Origin: Diadophis punctatus similis
Taxonomy: Eukaryota; Chordata; Lepidosauria; Squamata; Dipsadidae
Direction of reading: 5' to 3'
Assembly: GCA_023053685.1 (NCBI GenBank)
Contig: JALIGW010000001.1
Coordinates: forward strand, 67,819,240 to 67,883,239
Length of the DNA stretch: 64,000 bases
Made by a program: the position numbers and the translations under genes. Numbering within the stretch: the stretch's first letter is position 1; the number at the start of each line of letters is the position of its first letter. The notes under the pieces are model-generated. The model worked only from the letters and a program-made list of their open reading frames with translations, was not told where the DNA came from and did not search any database. Positions 35,691 through 47,229 of the stretch are shown here, piece after piece.

Positions 35691-36740
35691 TTCTTCCCTC
35701 TTTCCTAGCCCTCAGCACCACAAGATCCTTTTTCCCAAATGAAGAAAAGAGTGCTGGTGGCGGCTGCGGTCGTGCCGAGGGAGCGCGCGGCTGAGAGGCA
35801 TCTCGCGCGGGGAGGAAACTTTGTCTGGCTTGGCTTCGAGAGCGAGCAAGCAAGCGAGAGCAGCGCAGCCACAGCCGGAAGGGAAGCAAGCAGCCTGCTC
35901 TGCCACTCAAGCCAGCGGCTGCCGGAAGCAACAAGGGCGTTAGGAAAAGAGAAGGAGGAGCGCCGCCACCGCCGCTAGCACTCTTTCCTTCAGTTCTATC
36001 TTTTCCTTCTCTTTTCCTAACGCCCTTGTTGCTTCCGGCAGCCGCTGGCTTGAGTGGCAGAGCAGGCTGCTTGCTTCCCTTCCGGCTGTGGCTGCGCTGC
36101 TCTCGCTTGCTTGCTCGCTCTCGAAGCCAAGCCAGACAAAGTTTCCTCCCCGCACGAGATGCCTCTCAGCCGCGCGCTCCCTCGGCACGACCGCAGCCGC
36201 CACCAGCACTCTTTTCTTCATTTGGGAAAAAGGATCTTGTGGTGCTGAGGGCTAGGAAAGAGGGAAGAAGAGAAAAGGGAAGGAAGGAAGACCAGAGATG
36301 GAAGGAAGGAAGGAAGGAGGGAGTGCCGAGGGAGCGCGCGGCTGAGAGGCATCTCGCGTGGGGAGGAAACTTTGTCTGGCTTGGCTTCGAGAGCGAGCAA
36401 GCAAGCGAGAGCAGTGCAGCCACAGCGGGAAGGGAAGCAAGCAGCCTGCTCTGCCACTCAAGCCAGCGGCTGCCGGAAGCAACAAGGGCGTTAGGAAAAG
36501 AGAAGGAAAAGATAGAACTGAAGGAAAGATTGCTAGCGGCGGTGGCGGCGCTCCTCCTTCTCTTTTCCTAACGCCCTTGTTGCTTCCGGCAGCCGCTGGC
36601 TTGAGTGGCAGAGCAGGCTGCTTGCTTCCCTTCCCGCTGTGGCTGCGCTGCTCTCGCTTGCTTGCTCGCTCTCGAAGCCAAGCCAGACAAAGTTTCCTCC
36701 CCGCGCGAGATGCCTCTCAGCCACGCGCTCCCTCGACAGC
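35655..36740. repeat. Palindrome of palindromes (four alternating arms)
   Basis: Arm 1 (about 35655-35955) and arm 2 (about 36004-36305) are reverse complements around a spacer of about 48 bp. Arm 3 (about 36328-36509) and arm 4 (about 36558-36740) repeat the arrangement. The second spacer (36510-36557) is the reverse complement of the first, so the second unit is an inverted copy of the first. Arms 1 and 2 extend into the TTCC/ATCTCTGG array, so the duplication followed microsatellite growth. The large open frames here on both strands are by-products of the inverted GC-rich arms. Confidence 0.85.
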
Positions 36741-36899
36741 CAGCTCCTGCCCGCATCTCCCGCCTGCCTCTTGCCTTATGCCACCAGCTGATGGTGGCTG
36801 CTGCAGCCTTCCCAGCAGGCGACTAGAGCAGGGCAGCATCGGAGCTCCAAGGCTCCTTCGGCCGCTTGGCTTATTTATTCAAACTATCCCACCATTAGG

Positions 36900-37250
36900 C
36901 ACCACAGAAAAAGGGGGAGGTTGATACGGCCTGACAATTAACAGAGCGGCGGGACGACGCGCGAAGGGAAGCAAGAAAGCCAAGTCTACACTCTCACACA
37001 AAGCCCCTCACCTGCCGCGCGTGCTCGGCCCCGGCCCCGCCCTCTCACCGCTTCACTCCCGCTAACCGTTTCCTTGGTTTCCCAACCGTCTTTCCACACA
37101 AACTTCCCTCACGTGGCCCCATCAGCGGGCTCTCTTATTGGCCCACCGCTCAAGCAGCGGTAGTTGTCAATGTCGCCCCTCTTTCCACGTTGCTAACTTC
37201 TCTCTGTCTGGGCGTTTAGTTACAGAGTTTTCGGGCAATGCGGAGTATCG
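36900..37250 (-). promoter_or_regulatory. CpG-rich promoter-like segment captured in a hAT
   Basis: On the minus strand, in order: CCAAT (37141-37137), CACGTG (37115-37110), a GC box GGGCGGGGC (37042-37034), and GGCAG|GTGAGG (37014-37006), a good match to a splice donor. This order resembles a housekeeping promoter with a non-coding first exon. Whether it derives from a host gene is inference; I do not recognise the gene. It could instead be element-intrinsic. Confidence 0.35.
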
Positions 37251-37342
37251 AAGAACCGGGAGGATTTCACCCCTGCTGCGAGCCATATGCAATCATCAAA
37301 AGAGCCACATCTGGCTCGCGAGCCATAGGTTCCCGACCCCTG

Positions 37343-37880
37343 TTCTAGAGTCTCAACATATTTTTTACATTGTGGTGACCAAAACTGGATGCAGTATTCC
37401 AAGTGTGGCCTTACCAAGGCATTATAAAGTGGTATTAACACTTCACGTGATCTTGATTCTATCCCTCTGTTAATGCAGTCTAGAACTGTGCTGGCTTTTT
37501 TTGGCAGCTGCAGCACACTGCTGGCTCATATTTAAGTGATTGTCCACTAGGACTCCAAGATCCTTCTCACAGTTATTACTATTGAGCAAGGTACCACATA
37601 TACTGTACCTTTTGTTTTTGTTGCCTAAATGTAGAACCTTACTTTTTTCACCATTGAATTTCATTTTGTTAGATAGCGCCCAATGTTCAAGTCTGTCAAG
37701 ATCCTTCTGTATCTTAAGCCTATCTTCTGGAGTGTTGGCTATTCCTGCTAGCTTGGTGTCATCTGCAAATTTGCTGAGTTCCCCATCTATCCCCTCGTCC
37801 AAATCATTGATGAAGATGTTGAAGAGAACTGGGCATAAAACAGAGCCTTGGGGTACCCCACTGCTTCCCTCCATGTAGAT
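37343..37880 (-). mobile_element. Snake1/L3-like CR1, RT part
   Basis: The minus strand encodes the end of the reverse transcriptase: GVPQGSVLCPVLFNIFINDL, then FADDTKLAG with the catalytic F-A-D-D motif, LSNKMKFNGEKSKVLHLG, then after a frameshift ALVRPHLEYCIQFWSP. The 5' border is near 37880; upstream endonuclease is absent. Confidence 0.93.
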
Positions 37881-37884
37881 GCAG

Positions 37885-40400
37885 TTCCATTGAGGAAGTA
37901 GAATTCCATTGAGGAAGTAGAATTAGCTCATTTGGTCGTGTTTCCTATCTGGGAGGCCTAATACAGCTTTACTGTCTATGGAATTAGAATAGAACTCTCT
38001 CAAATACTATATGTTCATTGCATTGTGAAGATTGATAGGAGCAGAAATTCACAGTTCCCTTACAATGGGAGTCATAATAGAATTATTTTATATCCCTTTT
38101 CTCTGGAATGTCCTCCTGGGAACCATTGACCACCATCTTGTTCTTAATCTTTTTTTAATTTTACTTAATTTTTTGTTCCTATTTTGATTGCTTACACTGC
38201 ATTTTATTGTTATTATGTTGTGAGCCATTCAGAGTTGTCTGGAACTGGGTGACACCTAAATTGAATGAATTAAATTAAAATTACATTGTAGCCTAAATCA
38301 TTGTATTTGATTTAGCTCTAAGTAGATCAAGAAAAGCTCTCTTCAAAAACTTATCCTAGATGGCAGTATCAATTTCAAGAGACAGAGCAACTATGATTAG
38401 AATGGCAATGACTGATGAATTGTTTGTCAGAAATGTCATTTGTAATCTATAAATTCAAGTTTCTTCATCTTTTTCCTTTTCAATAACATTTTCTCTTTTA
38501 ACTTCCCATTTTCCTGAAATGATAATAATAATTGTTCACTGCAAGATTATTATAATATTAAACTTACAATTCTGACACAATAGTGCCTTTCTATTACTTT
38601 CTAGAGAATGTGGGAAAATTCACCCACAACTTTAATCTTACTTTTACCATCAGTAATAACAATAAGAAAGGGGAAAGAGAAAAACTAGAAAAGGGAGAAA
38701 GGGGAAAGAGCTTTTAAAGTAATAAATTAATCTAGCTAAGAAGTTATTCATTATTTGGATTATAATTATTTGGTTCTTAATTAAAGGTGTTAAAGATATC
38801 ATCGCAGGACTTACTGTAAGCTGTTCCAAATAAAGCTGCCTTTTGTAATTGACTAATAGTGTTTTTGTCAATGCTTTTTTACCTCATTCAAATCCAAAAC
38901 CTCTGGCAAAGTTTCCACTGATTTTGGCAACTCAGTCATGACACTGCTTGTAGTCAGTTTAAGATATTTTTTTTCTGTGGCCATTGATCAAATAGTCAAT
39001 TGTTTATCTTTTTTTACTACAAAAGCAACATTTGCTGTTGTTTGCTATGTATTGAATTTTCACCTTCATGTAATTAGTTGGCAAAGCCTGTTCCTGAGTT
39101 GCTAAAATAAAACCTTCAGCTTCTTTCTTTAACAGTGCTGATCTTAACCAATTCCAGGTAGGTTTTTGTCAGCTTTTCTTTCTATATTCTTCAAATATTG
39201 ACCACACATTGGCTTATTCTTCCAATTAACAAATCAATTTTCAATTGTTTCTTTCCTACAGTCAGTTTTTGTTACTTTTTGTCAAGATGTGAATATATTG
39301 CCAGTTGAACCTCTGTGCTATATTTCTTAGTCTTCTACTATATTTCTAGATCTACTGTATTTTCTGATCAAGCAGACATGTGATATGCGTTTCTACGCAT
39401 GTGTGCATTCCAGGAGTTTGTCTCCTCCTTCCTTCTTCTTCTGCAAGCCTCCGCCCGAGGCAGATGTGGATTCTTAACTGGGACAATGTAGCTTATTAAG
39501 CTTTATGTTTTGTTACTTTTATACTGAAATAAATATTTTGTTAATTAGAATTAAATCTCAGTTTTATTTTCTACATAAGGATGACTTCAAGGGAACAAAA
39601 TCTATATCGCCTAGGTAGGAATAAATTCCTATCCCATCACTTTTGTTGTTTTTCAAGAGCTTTCCTTCATTGACTTCCTTTAGCCAGAGTTCTTGGCTTT
39701 CCTTAATGTAGTCATAAAACCCATACTTTTCTTCCTCCACAGTTTGTTTCACCTGTAGGTGTTCTCTACCCCCTTCAGCTCTAGGAGAATATCACATTTG
39801 GGGTGCAAAACATTTATAATTATTATTATTTCATATTAGTAAGCCTGCAAATTACATGCCTTTAGATTTATTTTTCAGTAGTTTTGAAGAACCTGAGACC
39901 TAGTGTTCAGTGTATGATTTGGGGTAGTTGAATCCTATTGCCACACTCTTCATATCTGCTTGAACCTTCATTTTCCAAAGTGCCAGTTTAGTGCCATGGA
40001 TGTGATTTTGGAGAATTCACTGTGAACTAAGTGGCAGTTATTTTGAATGAGTGGATGAGAAAGACTGTTCTTCAAACCCTTTCACTATATAGAGACATCA
40101 TGTTCATAACTTTTAGAAGCTATGCTAGTTTATCACATTTAAAAAGAGGGGGGAAGAAAAATCTGGCTATGAAAACCCTAGCTCTAACTCCAATATTAAA
40201 TGCTATTAAAACAATAATTTACTGCATGAAACAGACATGGTCAGGTAACTACACTTGAACTGGGAGTGATAGAGGTAACAGTTAAAACTCATTTTGTCTT
40301 TTGTCCTTAATAAGTCTATTTTTTTTGAGGGGAGGTGGGGATGAGAGATGTTTACAGTTCCATTAATGAAATGAGACATTTTCAAAGTACAAGTCTCGTC
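37885..40400. other. Mostly unassigned; faint old CR1 tail at 38100-38280
   Basis: At 38205-38280 TTGTGAGCCATTCAGAGT followed by AATTAAATTAAAA looks like a degraded CR1 3' end. The remaining 2 kb holds no recognised gene. An inverted-repeat arm lies at 40081-40230. Confidence 0.4.
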
Positions 40401-40404
40401 AAAA

Positions 40405-40850
40405 ATACCATTTAATTTAATTTAATTTAATTAAATTAAAAGTTCTTATAGGCCTCCCAATCCCGTAGGACTCAGGGCGGTGTACAGCATGAATAAGAAC
40501 AGTACAGTAAATAAAAACAGTTTAAAATCATAACATACAATAAAAAAAGCAACAAAAAACCATTCATCCAGGGGGAATCCGATCTTTTTCACCCCACCTG
40601 CTGGAAGAGCCATGTCTTTACGGCTTTGCGGAAGGCCAGAAGAGTGGGGATGGTCCGGATCTCTGGTGGGAGTTGGTTCCAGAGAGATGGGGCTCCCACA
40701 GAGAATACTCTCCCCCGTGGTCCCACCAACCGGCATTGTTTGGCTGATGGGACCTGGAGGAGACCAACTCTATGGGACCTAACTGGTTGAAGGGAGGTGT
40801 GTGGTAGGATGTGGTCCCGGATATAAATCCTGCAGAAGATACTTTTTCGG
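40405..40850 (-). mobile_element. CR1 LINE 3' end, minus strand
   Basis: The minus strand encodes LWNQLPPEIRTIPTLLAFRK, the CR1 ORF2 end, with GACTCAGGGCGGTGTACAGC as the complement of the conserved 3' UTR and a TTTAA-type tail at 40409-40440. Confidence 0.88.
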
Positions 40851-41594
40851 GTCTCAGAACTGTTTTGAGTATTAAAGGAAAAAAGCATCTTATTTGTATA
40901 TTAGGGGTAGAGGAACCATACATCTCTGGTGAGAAGCTTTGTCTATTGCTTTGATTTTTTTTTCTTCATTTAAATGCAAAAAAATCATTAGAGGTTTGGA
41001 AAAGCTAGCCAAGGCAGTCTAAGGAGAAAAATTAAGTTAAACATCTTGGGTCAGATCATGAACAGTCTCTGTTAAGAAATTGATCCACAAAGTGGAGTAT
41101 GAAAAATGGGAGAGAAAGAGTTGTTTAGAAATTCACTCTCATTGTATTGACTTGTCCCTATTTTATGCAATTAACTCTTATTATAAGCTTAAAGCTCTTC
41201 GTAAGACAAGGATAATAAATGTCTTTTTCATGTGCTCTAGGAGAATGTGTGGCTGTCCCTGGGAACCCTGCCATACAAAGCAAAAGAGAATTGCTTTAAG
41301 CCTGCCTTCCAAGGATAACAATTGCCTTCTGAGAACTTGGTCTTGTTTCCCAGTGTTTTGTGTTTGTGGAATTTATCATCTGCTTTTAAAATACATAGTT
41401 GTAAAGTGGTGAATATATGCAATAATTTAGCTTTTCCCAGTTTGGTTCCCTCCTAATATCTTGGCATCCTAACTTCCAGAATTCCTATTAGCATAGAGAT
41501 TTAGGGGAGTGATGATTCAAACAATTTATGAGGTAGCAAGTTGTGAAGTTGAGCTAAATTGGGACAATTACTATGTTTAAGCCAAATCAGTACA
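40851..41594. other. No recognisable feature
   Basis: A 110-codon plus frame at 41080-41412 shows no domain and is opposed by another frame. Confidence 0.4.
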
Positions 41595-41602
41595 GTTTAA
41601 AC

Positions 41603-41786
41603 CAGTGGTGGGTTTCACTTACCTTTGCTACCAGTTCGGGAACGGGAGCACACGTGCACATGTGTGTGCCGCTTCTGTGCATGTGCAGAATGTCTGTGAT
41701 GACGTCCGGGCGGGTGGGCAGAGCCTCCCACCACTGCTGCTACCAGTTCGCCCGAACGGGGCCGAACCCGTATCAACCCACCACTG
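41603..41786. mobile_element. hAT-type MITE, exact palindromic target duplication
   Basis: Starts CAGTGGTGGGTTTCACTTAC, ends ATCAACCCACCACTG; GTTTAAAC at 41595-41602 and 41787-41794. The target itself is a palindrome. Confidence 0.9.
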
Positions 41787-41794
41787 GTTTAAAC

Positions 41795-41913
41795 CAATGT
41801 TTTTTCAAACTTGCCAACTTTAAGGTGTGTAGACTTCAGCTCCCAGAATGGCTAGAGAATTCTGGGTGTTGAAGTCCATAAATCTTACATTTTCCAAGTT
41901 TGAGAAATAGTGG
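41795..41913. mobile_element. Short hAT-like MITE abutting the previous one
   Basis: Ends CAATGTTTTTTCAAACTTG and CCAAGTTTGAGAAATAGTG are inverted; internal CTTCAGCTCCCAGAATGG is complementary to AGAATTCTGGGTGTTGAAG. No convincing target duplication. Confidence 0.6.
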
Positions 41914-42745
41914 AATAAAGAGATGATGGGACTTTCTTTGAAAATATGGTAACTTTCTTATTGCGGAATAATCTTTTATTCATACTTCACTCTTTAATGA
42001 GAGTGGTAATTAATGGCAGATCATATGTATTCCATGCAGTAAATTATTGTTTTGATAGCATTTAATATTAGAGTTAAAGTTAGGATTTTCATAGCCAGAT
42101 CTATCTTTTTTCTTTTAAAAATTTGATAAACTAGCATAGCTTCTAAAAGTTATGAACATGATGTCTCTACATAGTGAACATATAACATTTTGATATATTA
42201 TAATTGTATATTAATGTATATTAATAATAGATCAAAACAGATTGTATCTCACTGTTGAAATTTCATTGGAAATATATATTTACATATTTTAAAGATAGAA
42301 TTGGAATACCCACAATTTTTAAACTTAGGGTCAGTGAAATGAAGTCATACTGTAGCTATCCACCTCCTTTAAAAAAAAAGTCTTGTTTTTATTCAAAGTA
42401 CTAGTTTGCTACCGTATGTTTAATCTTAATTTCATGGTATTTCGATTTAAGAAATTTCTGCTTTATTTTCCATTACTTTTTCAAAATAATCAATGTAGTA
42501 TAATAATACAGGAAAAAACAATATATTTTAAAAATGTTAGAAGAGAAACAAACTGATCAGACTGAATCATACAAAGATTTTGTTTTTTAAAGAGCTAAGT
42601 TAACAGAAGAGGGAAGGCTTTCTCATTGGTCTGAATAGTTTCTTCCCTAACGCTAGACTTGCATCTCAGAGAGAACATTTTGAAGTTTCATTGCTAATAA
42701 ATCATTTACTGCTTCATTTTTTAAGACAGGAAGAACAGTTTTTAT
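41914..42745. other. Unassigned; contains the right arm of the 40-42 kb inverted repeat
   Basis: AT-rich DNA with no gene. Confidence 0.4.
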
Positions 42746-42749
42746 GAAA

Positions 42750-43858
<1,109 letters not shown>

Positions 43859-43879
43859 GCAAGGAATCAAAGAACTAGC

Positions 43880-44075
43880 AAGGAATCAAGGAACTAGCAA
43901 GGAACTCCCCGAGGAGAAAAACATACCCTCAACAACACTGCCAGGGGAAGCCATTGTATATAAACAGGGAGAAAACTTCATACTCAATAGCACTGATGAT
44001 GTTACCTAGCTGGGTAATGAAATGTCTGCAAGCAAAGCACCAAGGTTAGAGAACACCAATTTAACAGTTTTAGGA
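43880..44075 (+). mobile_element. Penelope-like 3' tail
   Basis: Contains GATGATGTTACCTAGCTGGG and AATGAAATGTCTGCAAGCAA, the complement of the tail seen at 52.94 kb and 2.05 kb. Fragment only. Confidence 0.5.
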
Positions 44076-44164
44076 AAGTAAGTCGAGAGGAAGCAGATTT
44101 TTAAGAAGTCTGGTTTGAAATGATTGAAGGCTATCAAGGTTAAAAATCACCATCTTGAGTGGAT

Positions 44165-44395
44165 TTATTTATTAAATTAGATTCAACCTTTCATTTAGGA
44201 ACATACTGTATATGTTGTTCCTGCCTCTTAATTCCTATCCCCACCCAACAACAGCCCCCTGGGATAGGTTGTACCTGAGAGAGAGAAATTGATCCAAAGG
44301 TCCTGAGTGAGCTTCCATGATTGAGAGTGGGCTAGAACCCAACCTCTGCCAATCCATCACCTTTATTGCTACAATATACTGGCTCATTTTATGTC
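44165..44395 (-). mobile_element. CORE/MIR-like SINE, strongly diverged
   Basis: CCCCTGGGATAGGTTGTACC, then GGTCCTGAGTGAGCTTCC and GAACCCAACCTCTGCC follow MIR-type order. Weak. Confidence 0.35.
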
Positions 44396-44399
44396 CTCA

Positions 44400-45885
44400 G
44401 ACAGAGTTGGCAATTATATAGTTTCAAGAATAATGAAATTAATTCCCTGTGTATGATCCAGTTACCACCAATTCACAAATCTCACTTGTTTACTTACAAA
44501 ATATAGATTCATTATAAACAACAACAACAAAGGCAATTAATTGACTAAGCAAAGTTTAGAACAGGCACACCTTCAGTATAATGCCCTGAAGATCAAAACT
44601 CTTAGGCATGTACTGGGCCCACTTCCCAGTAAAGGGTTCACTGCCAAATCTTTTTGCAATTAGAGTAACAGAGAGAAATGCTATTTGCACATTGTTGATA
44701 CAGTGTCCAATATGCCAACTGATTTCACTCAGCAGTGGATGTTGAACAAAATGGCATTCTGTGACAAATCAATACAGAAAATATGGGTCATTTAACACCA
44801 GTTGCTGTGATTACTATATTTGTTATCACTCATAAAACTGAAAGCAACATTTTTCTCATTCTCTATATTTTTTGTGGGGGAGGGAGAGGAATTAGTGCCT
44901 TTGACGCCTATATGAAGACAACAGCATGGTTCTATTTGTTAAATCTCAAAGTTGGGAAGTCATTTATCTGTAAGGATATAGCTGGAAAATATTCAGGCAG
45001 CAGCATCTTCTGATGATGGACCCAATTTTCATTTCACATTGATCTTTTTATACGTGCAACAGTCTTACCCATATTACGGGAAAACATTTCACAACACATA
45101 AGAGTGCATTATTGTAACAATTGAGCAATTAATGTAATAGTGGCTTTCTAGTTTCTGATACTAGTATTGTTTACCCCAGGGTAATGAAAATAGCATCAAC
45201 TTAACTGACATATCAGATTAGTAAACAAACAGATCACAATTATTTTTTATTTATGCATTAAATATATATTATGTGTGCTGGCTTAACAGAATGATTTCAA
45301 AGACGTCTGTTCTAGGCACAAAGCAAACTTTGTCAAACCAGTAACATAAGTAACTTGTCACAAATTATCTATTTGAGTGAAAAGCACCTGGGGCAGAACC
45401 TATAGACTGCACCTGAGTTCAGAATCCTGCTCAAACATAGTTTGGAAACCTGTAACACTGCCTGGTATTGAAATTTTAACATCCATACTGCTATATGTAA
45501 TCAGTTCCAACTAATCAAATGAATAAGCCATTATTTCTCTCATCATATGCCATCCTATTCCATCAAATAAGCTTTTTCCATTTTTGTTTTCAAATAGGGA
45601 AACATTTACAATAGTCATTTTTACATATGAAAGGTTGCCACGTACAATTACAGGTACAATTGAGAAGTTACACAGTGGGTCTTCACAACAGAAAGCAGTT
45701 ATTTCATGTTGCTATAGTCTGAACCACTCAGATCACGTAAAAAAAAAAGTTCAGTTCAAGTATACTTCTGATATCCCACCATTTAGTATAATGATTCACT
45801 GCTACTGCAGGAGACTCCAGTGCATAAATCCAAGATACACGTGCCTCTATGCATAAAGAGTGAAATTTTACAATGGCCAGCCGAA
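44400..45885. other. Gene-free unique DNA
   Basis: Nothing recognised. Confidence 0.4.
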
Positions 45886-45889
45886 TAGG

Positions 45890-46114
45890 TGTTAGATTCA
45901 CGCTTAATTGACGAGGCGAGTCACAGTAACTGTTCAGCACTTTATTTCTCTCTTAGCTGTAGCTAATACAGAATGCCGGCAGGCTACAGGGAAGCCTCTT
46001 TTAAGGGCTTGCCTGGAGCCTGCCAACCACTGACAGTCATTTAAAACTCCCGCCACATGATTAGCCAATCAGTGGCCTTCATGCAAATAATCCCAAATCC
46101 GTCCGTCCGTAACA
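45890..46114 (-). mobile_element. Solo LTR-like element, minus strand
   Basis: Starts TGTTAG and ends GTAACA. On the minus strand: ATTTGCAT octamer (about 46087), a GATTGGC CCAAT-box complement (about 46070), CTTAAAAGAGG (about 45995), and AATAAAG (about 45945) near the right place for a polyadenylation signal. Flanks ATAGG and CCAGG share three bases only. It shares start and end hexamers with 15704-15945 but little else. Confidence 0.5.
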
Positions 46115-46154
46115 CCAGGCACTCCAACCTAAGTAGCTGAAAGTGCACACGTCT

Positions 46155-46168
46155 TCAGTCAAAAGCAG

Positions 46169-46215
<47 letters not shown>
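46155..46215. repeat. (GTT)n microsatellite
   Basis: About 16 GTT units; on the minus strand this gives a glutamine run in a spurious frame. Confidence 0.95.
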
Positions 46216-46216
<1 letters not shown>

Positions 46217-46493
46217 ATTTTAGAAAATGATCTTGTTCTGGCAAGTATCATATTGAATGGAGAAATTATTTCCTTGTTTCTAATGGACTTCATTAACAGC
46301 AATGAATCTACCTTAACTAAACTAAATTTTTGGCAGGGTGAGAAGTTCACTTGTTGAAGTTTTATAAGGCAAATAAAACATGGAAATATAATTTCTACAA
46401 GCATTTGACCTGTGATATTGTAAAATCAAAGTACTATTTTGTTAAATGAGTTATTTTACACAATATGAACATCAATATAATTACAACTGTAAA

Positions 46494-47115
46494 TTTTTTT
46501 TTTAGAATGAACCAATTTCCAGATTTCCAAGTAGGGCACAACTGTACAATTACATGGAGTTGTCTTTACATGAAGCCCAAGAGGAACAGCATAAAATATG
46601 AATATATTTTATTCATAGCCCCTTCATTTTGTTTGCTGATCAACAGTTTGTTAGAAAAGCAGCTGCAGATTTGTTATGTGATCTCTGACAATAGAAGAGT
46701 CAATAGATTCCATGAATTCGCCAGTGAACTTTATGCCTGAACATGAGCTAATTCTGGAGGAAGTTTTTTTTTTGGGGGGGGGGAATGCTTGCTCTCAAAG
46801 TATTGTGTGAAGGTCTTGGGATCTGGCATCTGTGTCCTACAGAAGGTGCGTGTATATATTAAAGCAGCTTTAGCGGCAGCCTTCTGATCATGGCCTTGTT
46901 TCTTTTTCTGTCCAGCTTGCTTTTTGGCATTTTTCTGTTGTGACTGGATTTTCTGCTGTCCACAAGCCGTATCCGGGCTGTGGCTTCTCCCGCTGGTGAG
47001 GTATCAGTCGACGGCGAGGAGTGGCTCTGGGCAGCCCCGCCACAGTGGCCACCGCTGCCTGCTCGAAAGGATGTAAGAGCCCGCGCGCCTTCCTGTCCGT
47101 CTTCTTCCATCTTTT
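46494..47115 (-). mobile_element. ZNF706 retrocopy, full extent (5' UTR to poly-A)
   Basis: Minus strand: a GC-rich 5' UTR-like region (47115-46971), an intron-free coding part (46970-46731), a 3' UTR-like region with AATAAA (complement near 46605) and an A-run of 10 (T at 46494-46503). The layout is that of a reverse-transcribed mRNA. I find no clear target duplication, and the 5' border is approximate. Confidence 0.7.
46731..46970 (-). pseudogene. ZNF706: Processed pseudogene of zinc-finger protein 706
   Basis: Reading the minus strand from 46970 gives GQQKIQSQQKNAKKQAGQ, KKKQGHDQKAAAKAALIYT, then RTQMPDPKTF, FESKH and LPPELAHVQA with a stop at 46733-46731. From memory this is vertebrate ZNF706 (76 residues), a small basic protein with one C2H2 finger. 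Damage: the start codon is ACG instead of ATG; the first finger cysteine (41) is arginine and the first histidine (57) is tyrosine, so zinc binding is lost; D73 is H; and a C10/A10 run adds net three codons between the final finger histidine and the LPPEL ending. The frame is otherwise open. No introns are present, although the parent gene has them. It is a dead retrocopy; expression is not expected from the sequence. Confidence 0.92.
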
Positions 47116-47229
47116 CAAGCATAAACAGAAGCAAGGGATATGGTGTGTGTTTGTTGGGATATGGTTGTGTTCTTATTAGTGTATGATCCACTAAGAGAAA
47201 AGTGTCAAACACTCTCTGGTGTTTCACAT

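Larger units (their letters stand above)
35012..37342. mobile_element. 2.3-kb composite non-autonomous hAT, exact target duplication
   Basis: Starts CAGGGGTCGGGAACC, ends GGTTCCCGACCCCTG (inverted), flanked by TTCTAGAG at 35004-35011 and 37343-37350. It interrupts a CR1. The contents, left to right, are a hAT subterminal part; the start of a CCGTATATTCCGGCGTATA-type element (35090); a TTCC array; four alternating inverted arms; a CpG-rich promoter-like stretch; a solo right end of another MITE (GGATTTCACCCCTG, to 37275); and the hAT right end. No transposase is present. Confidence 0.9.
40081..42178. repeat. Inverted repeat, arms about 150 bp, spaced 1.8 kb
   Basis: Arm 40081-40230 is about 90% identical by eye to the reverse complement of 42032-42178. 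A shared core GAGACATCATGTTCATAACT and AAAACAATAATTTACTGCAT are intact in both. The interior holds a CR1 tail and two MITEs. The arms are AT-rich and match no other repeat in this window. Confidence 0.75.

Noticed and set aside
35068..35794. Long glycine/arginine/lysine and proline/serine frames on opposite strands
   Set aside because: Translations of the TTCC array and its flanks inside a transposon.
36026..36924. Alanine/arginine-rich frames of 181 and 188 codons
   Set aside because: By-products of inverted GC-rich arms, appearing on both strands with the same sequence.
46859..47227. 122-codon minus frame around the ZNF706 retrocopy
   Set aside because: Wrong frame; the recognisable protein lies in another frame from 46970.
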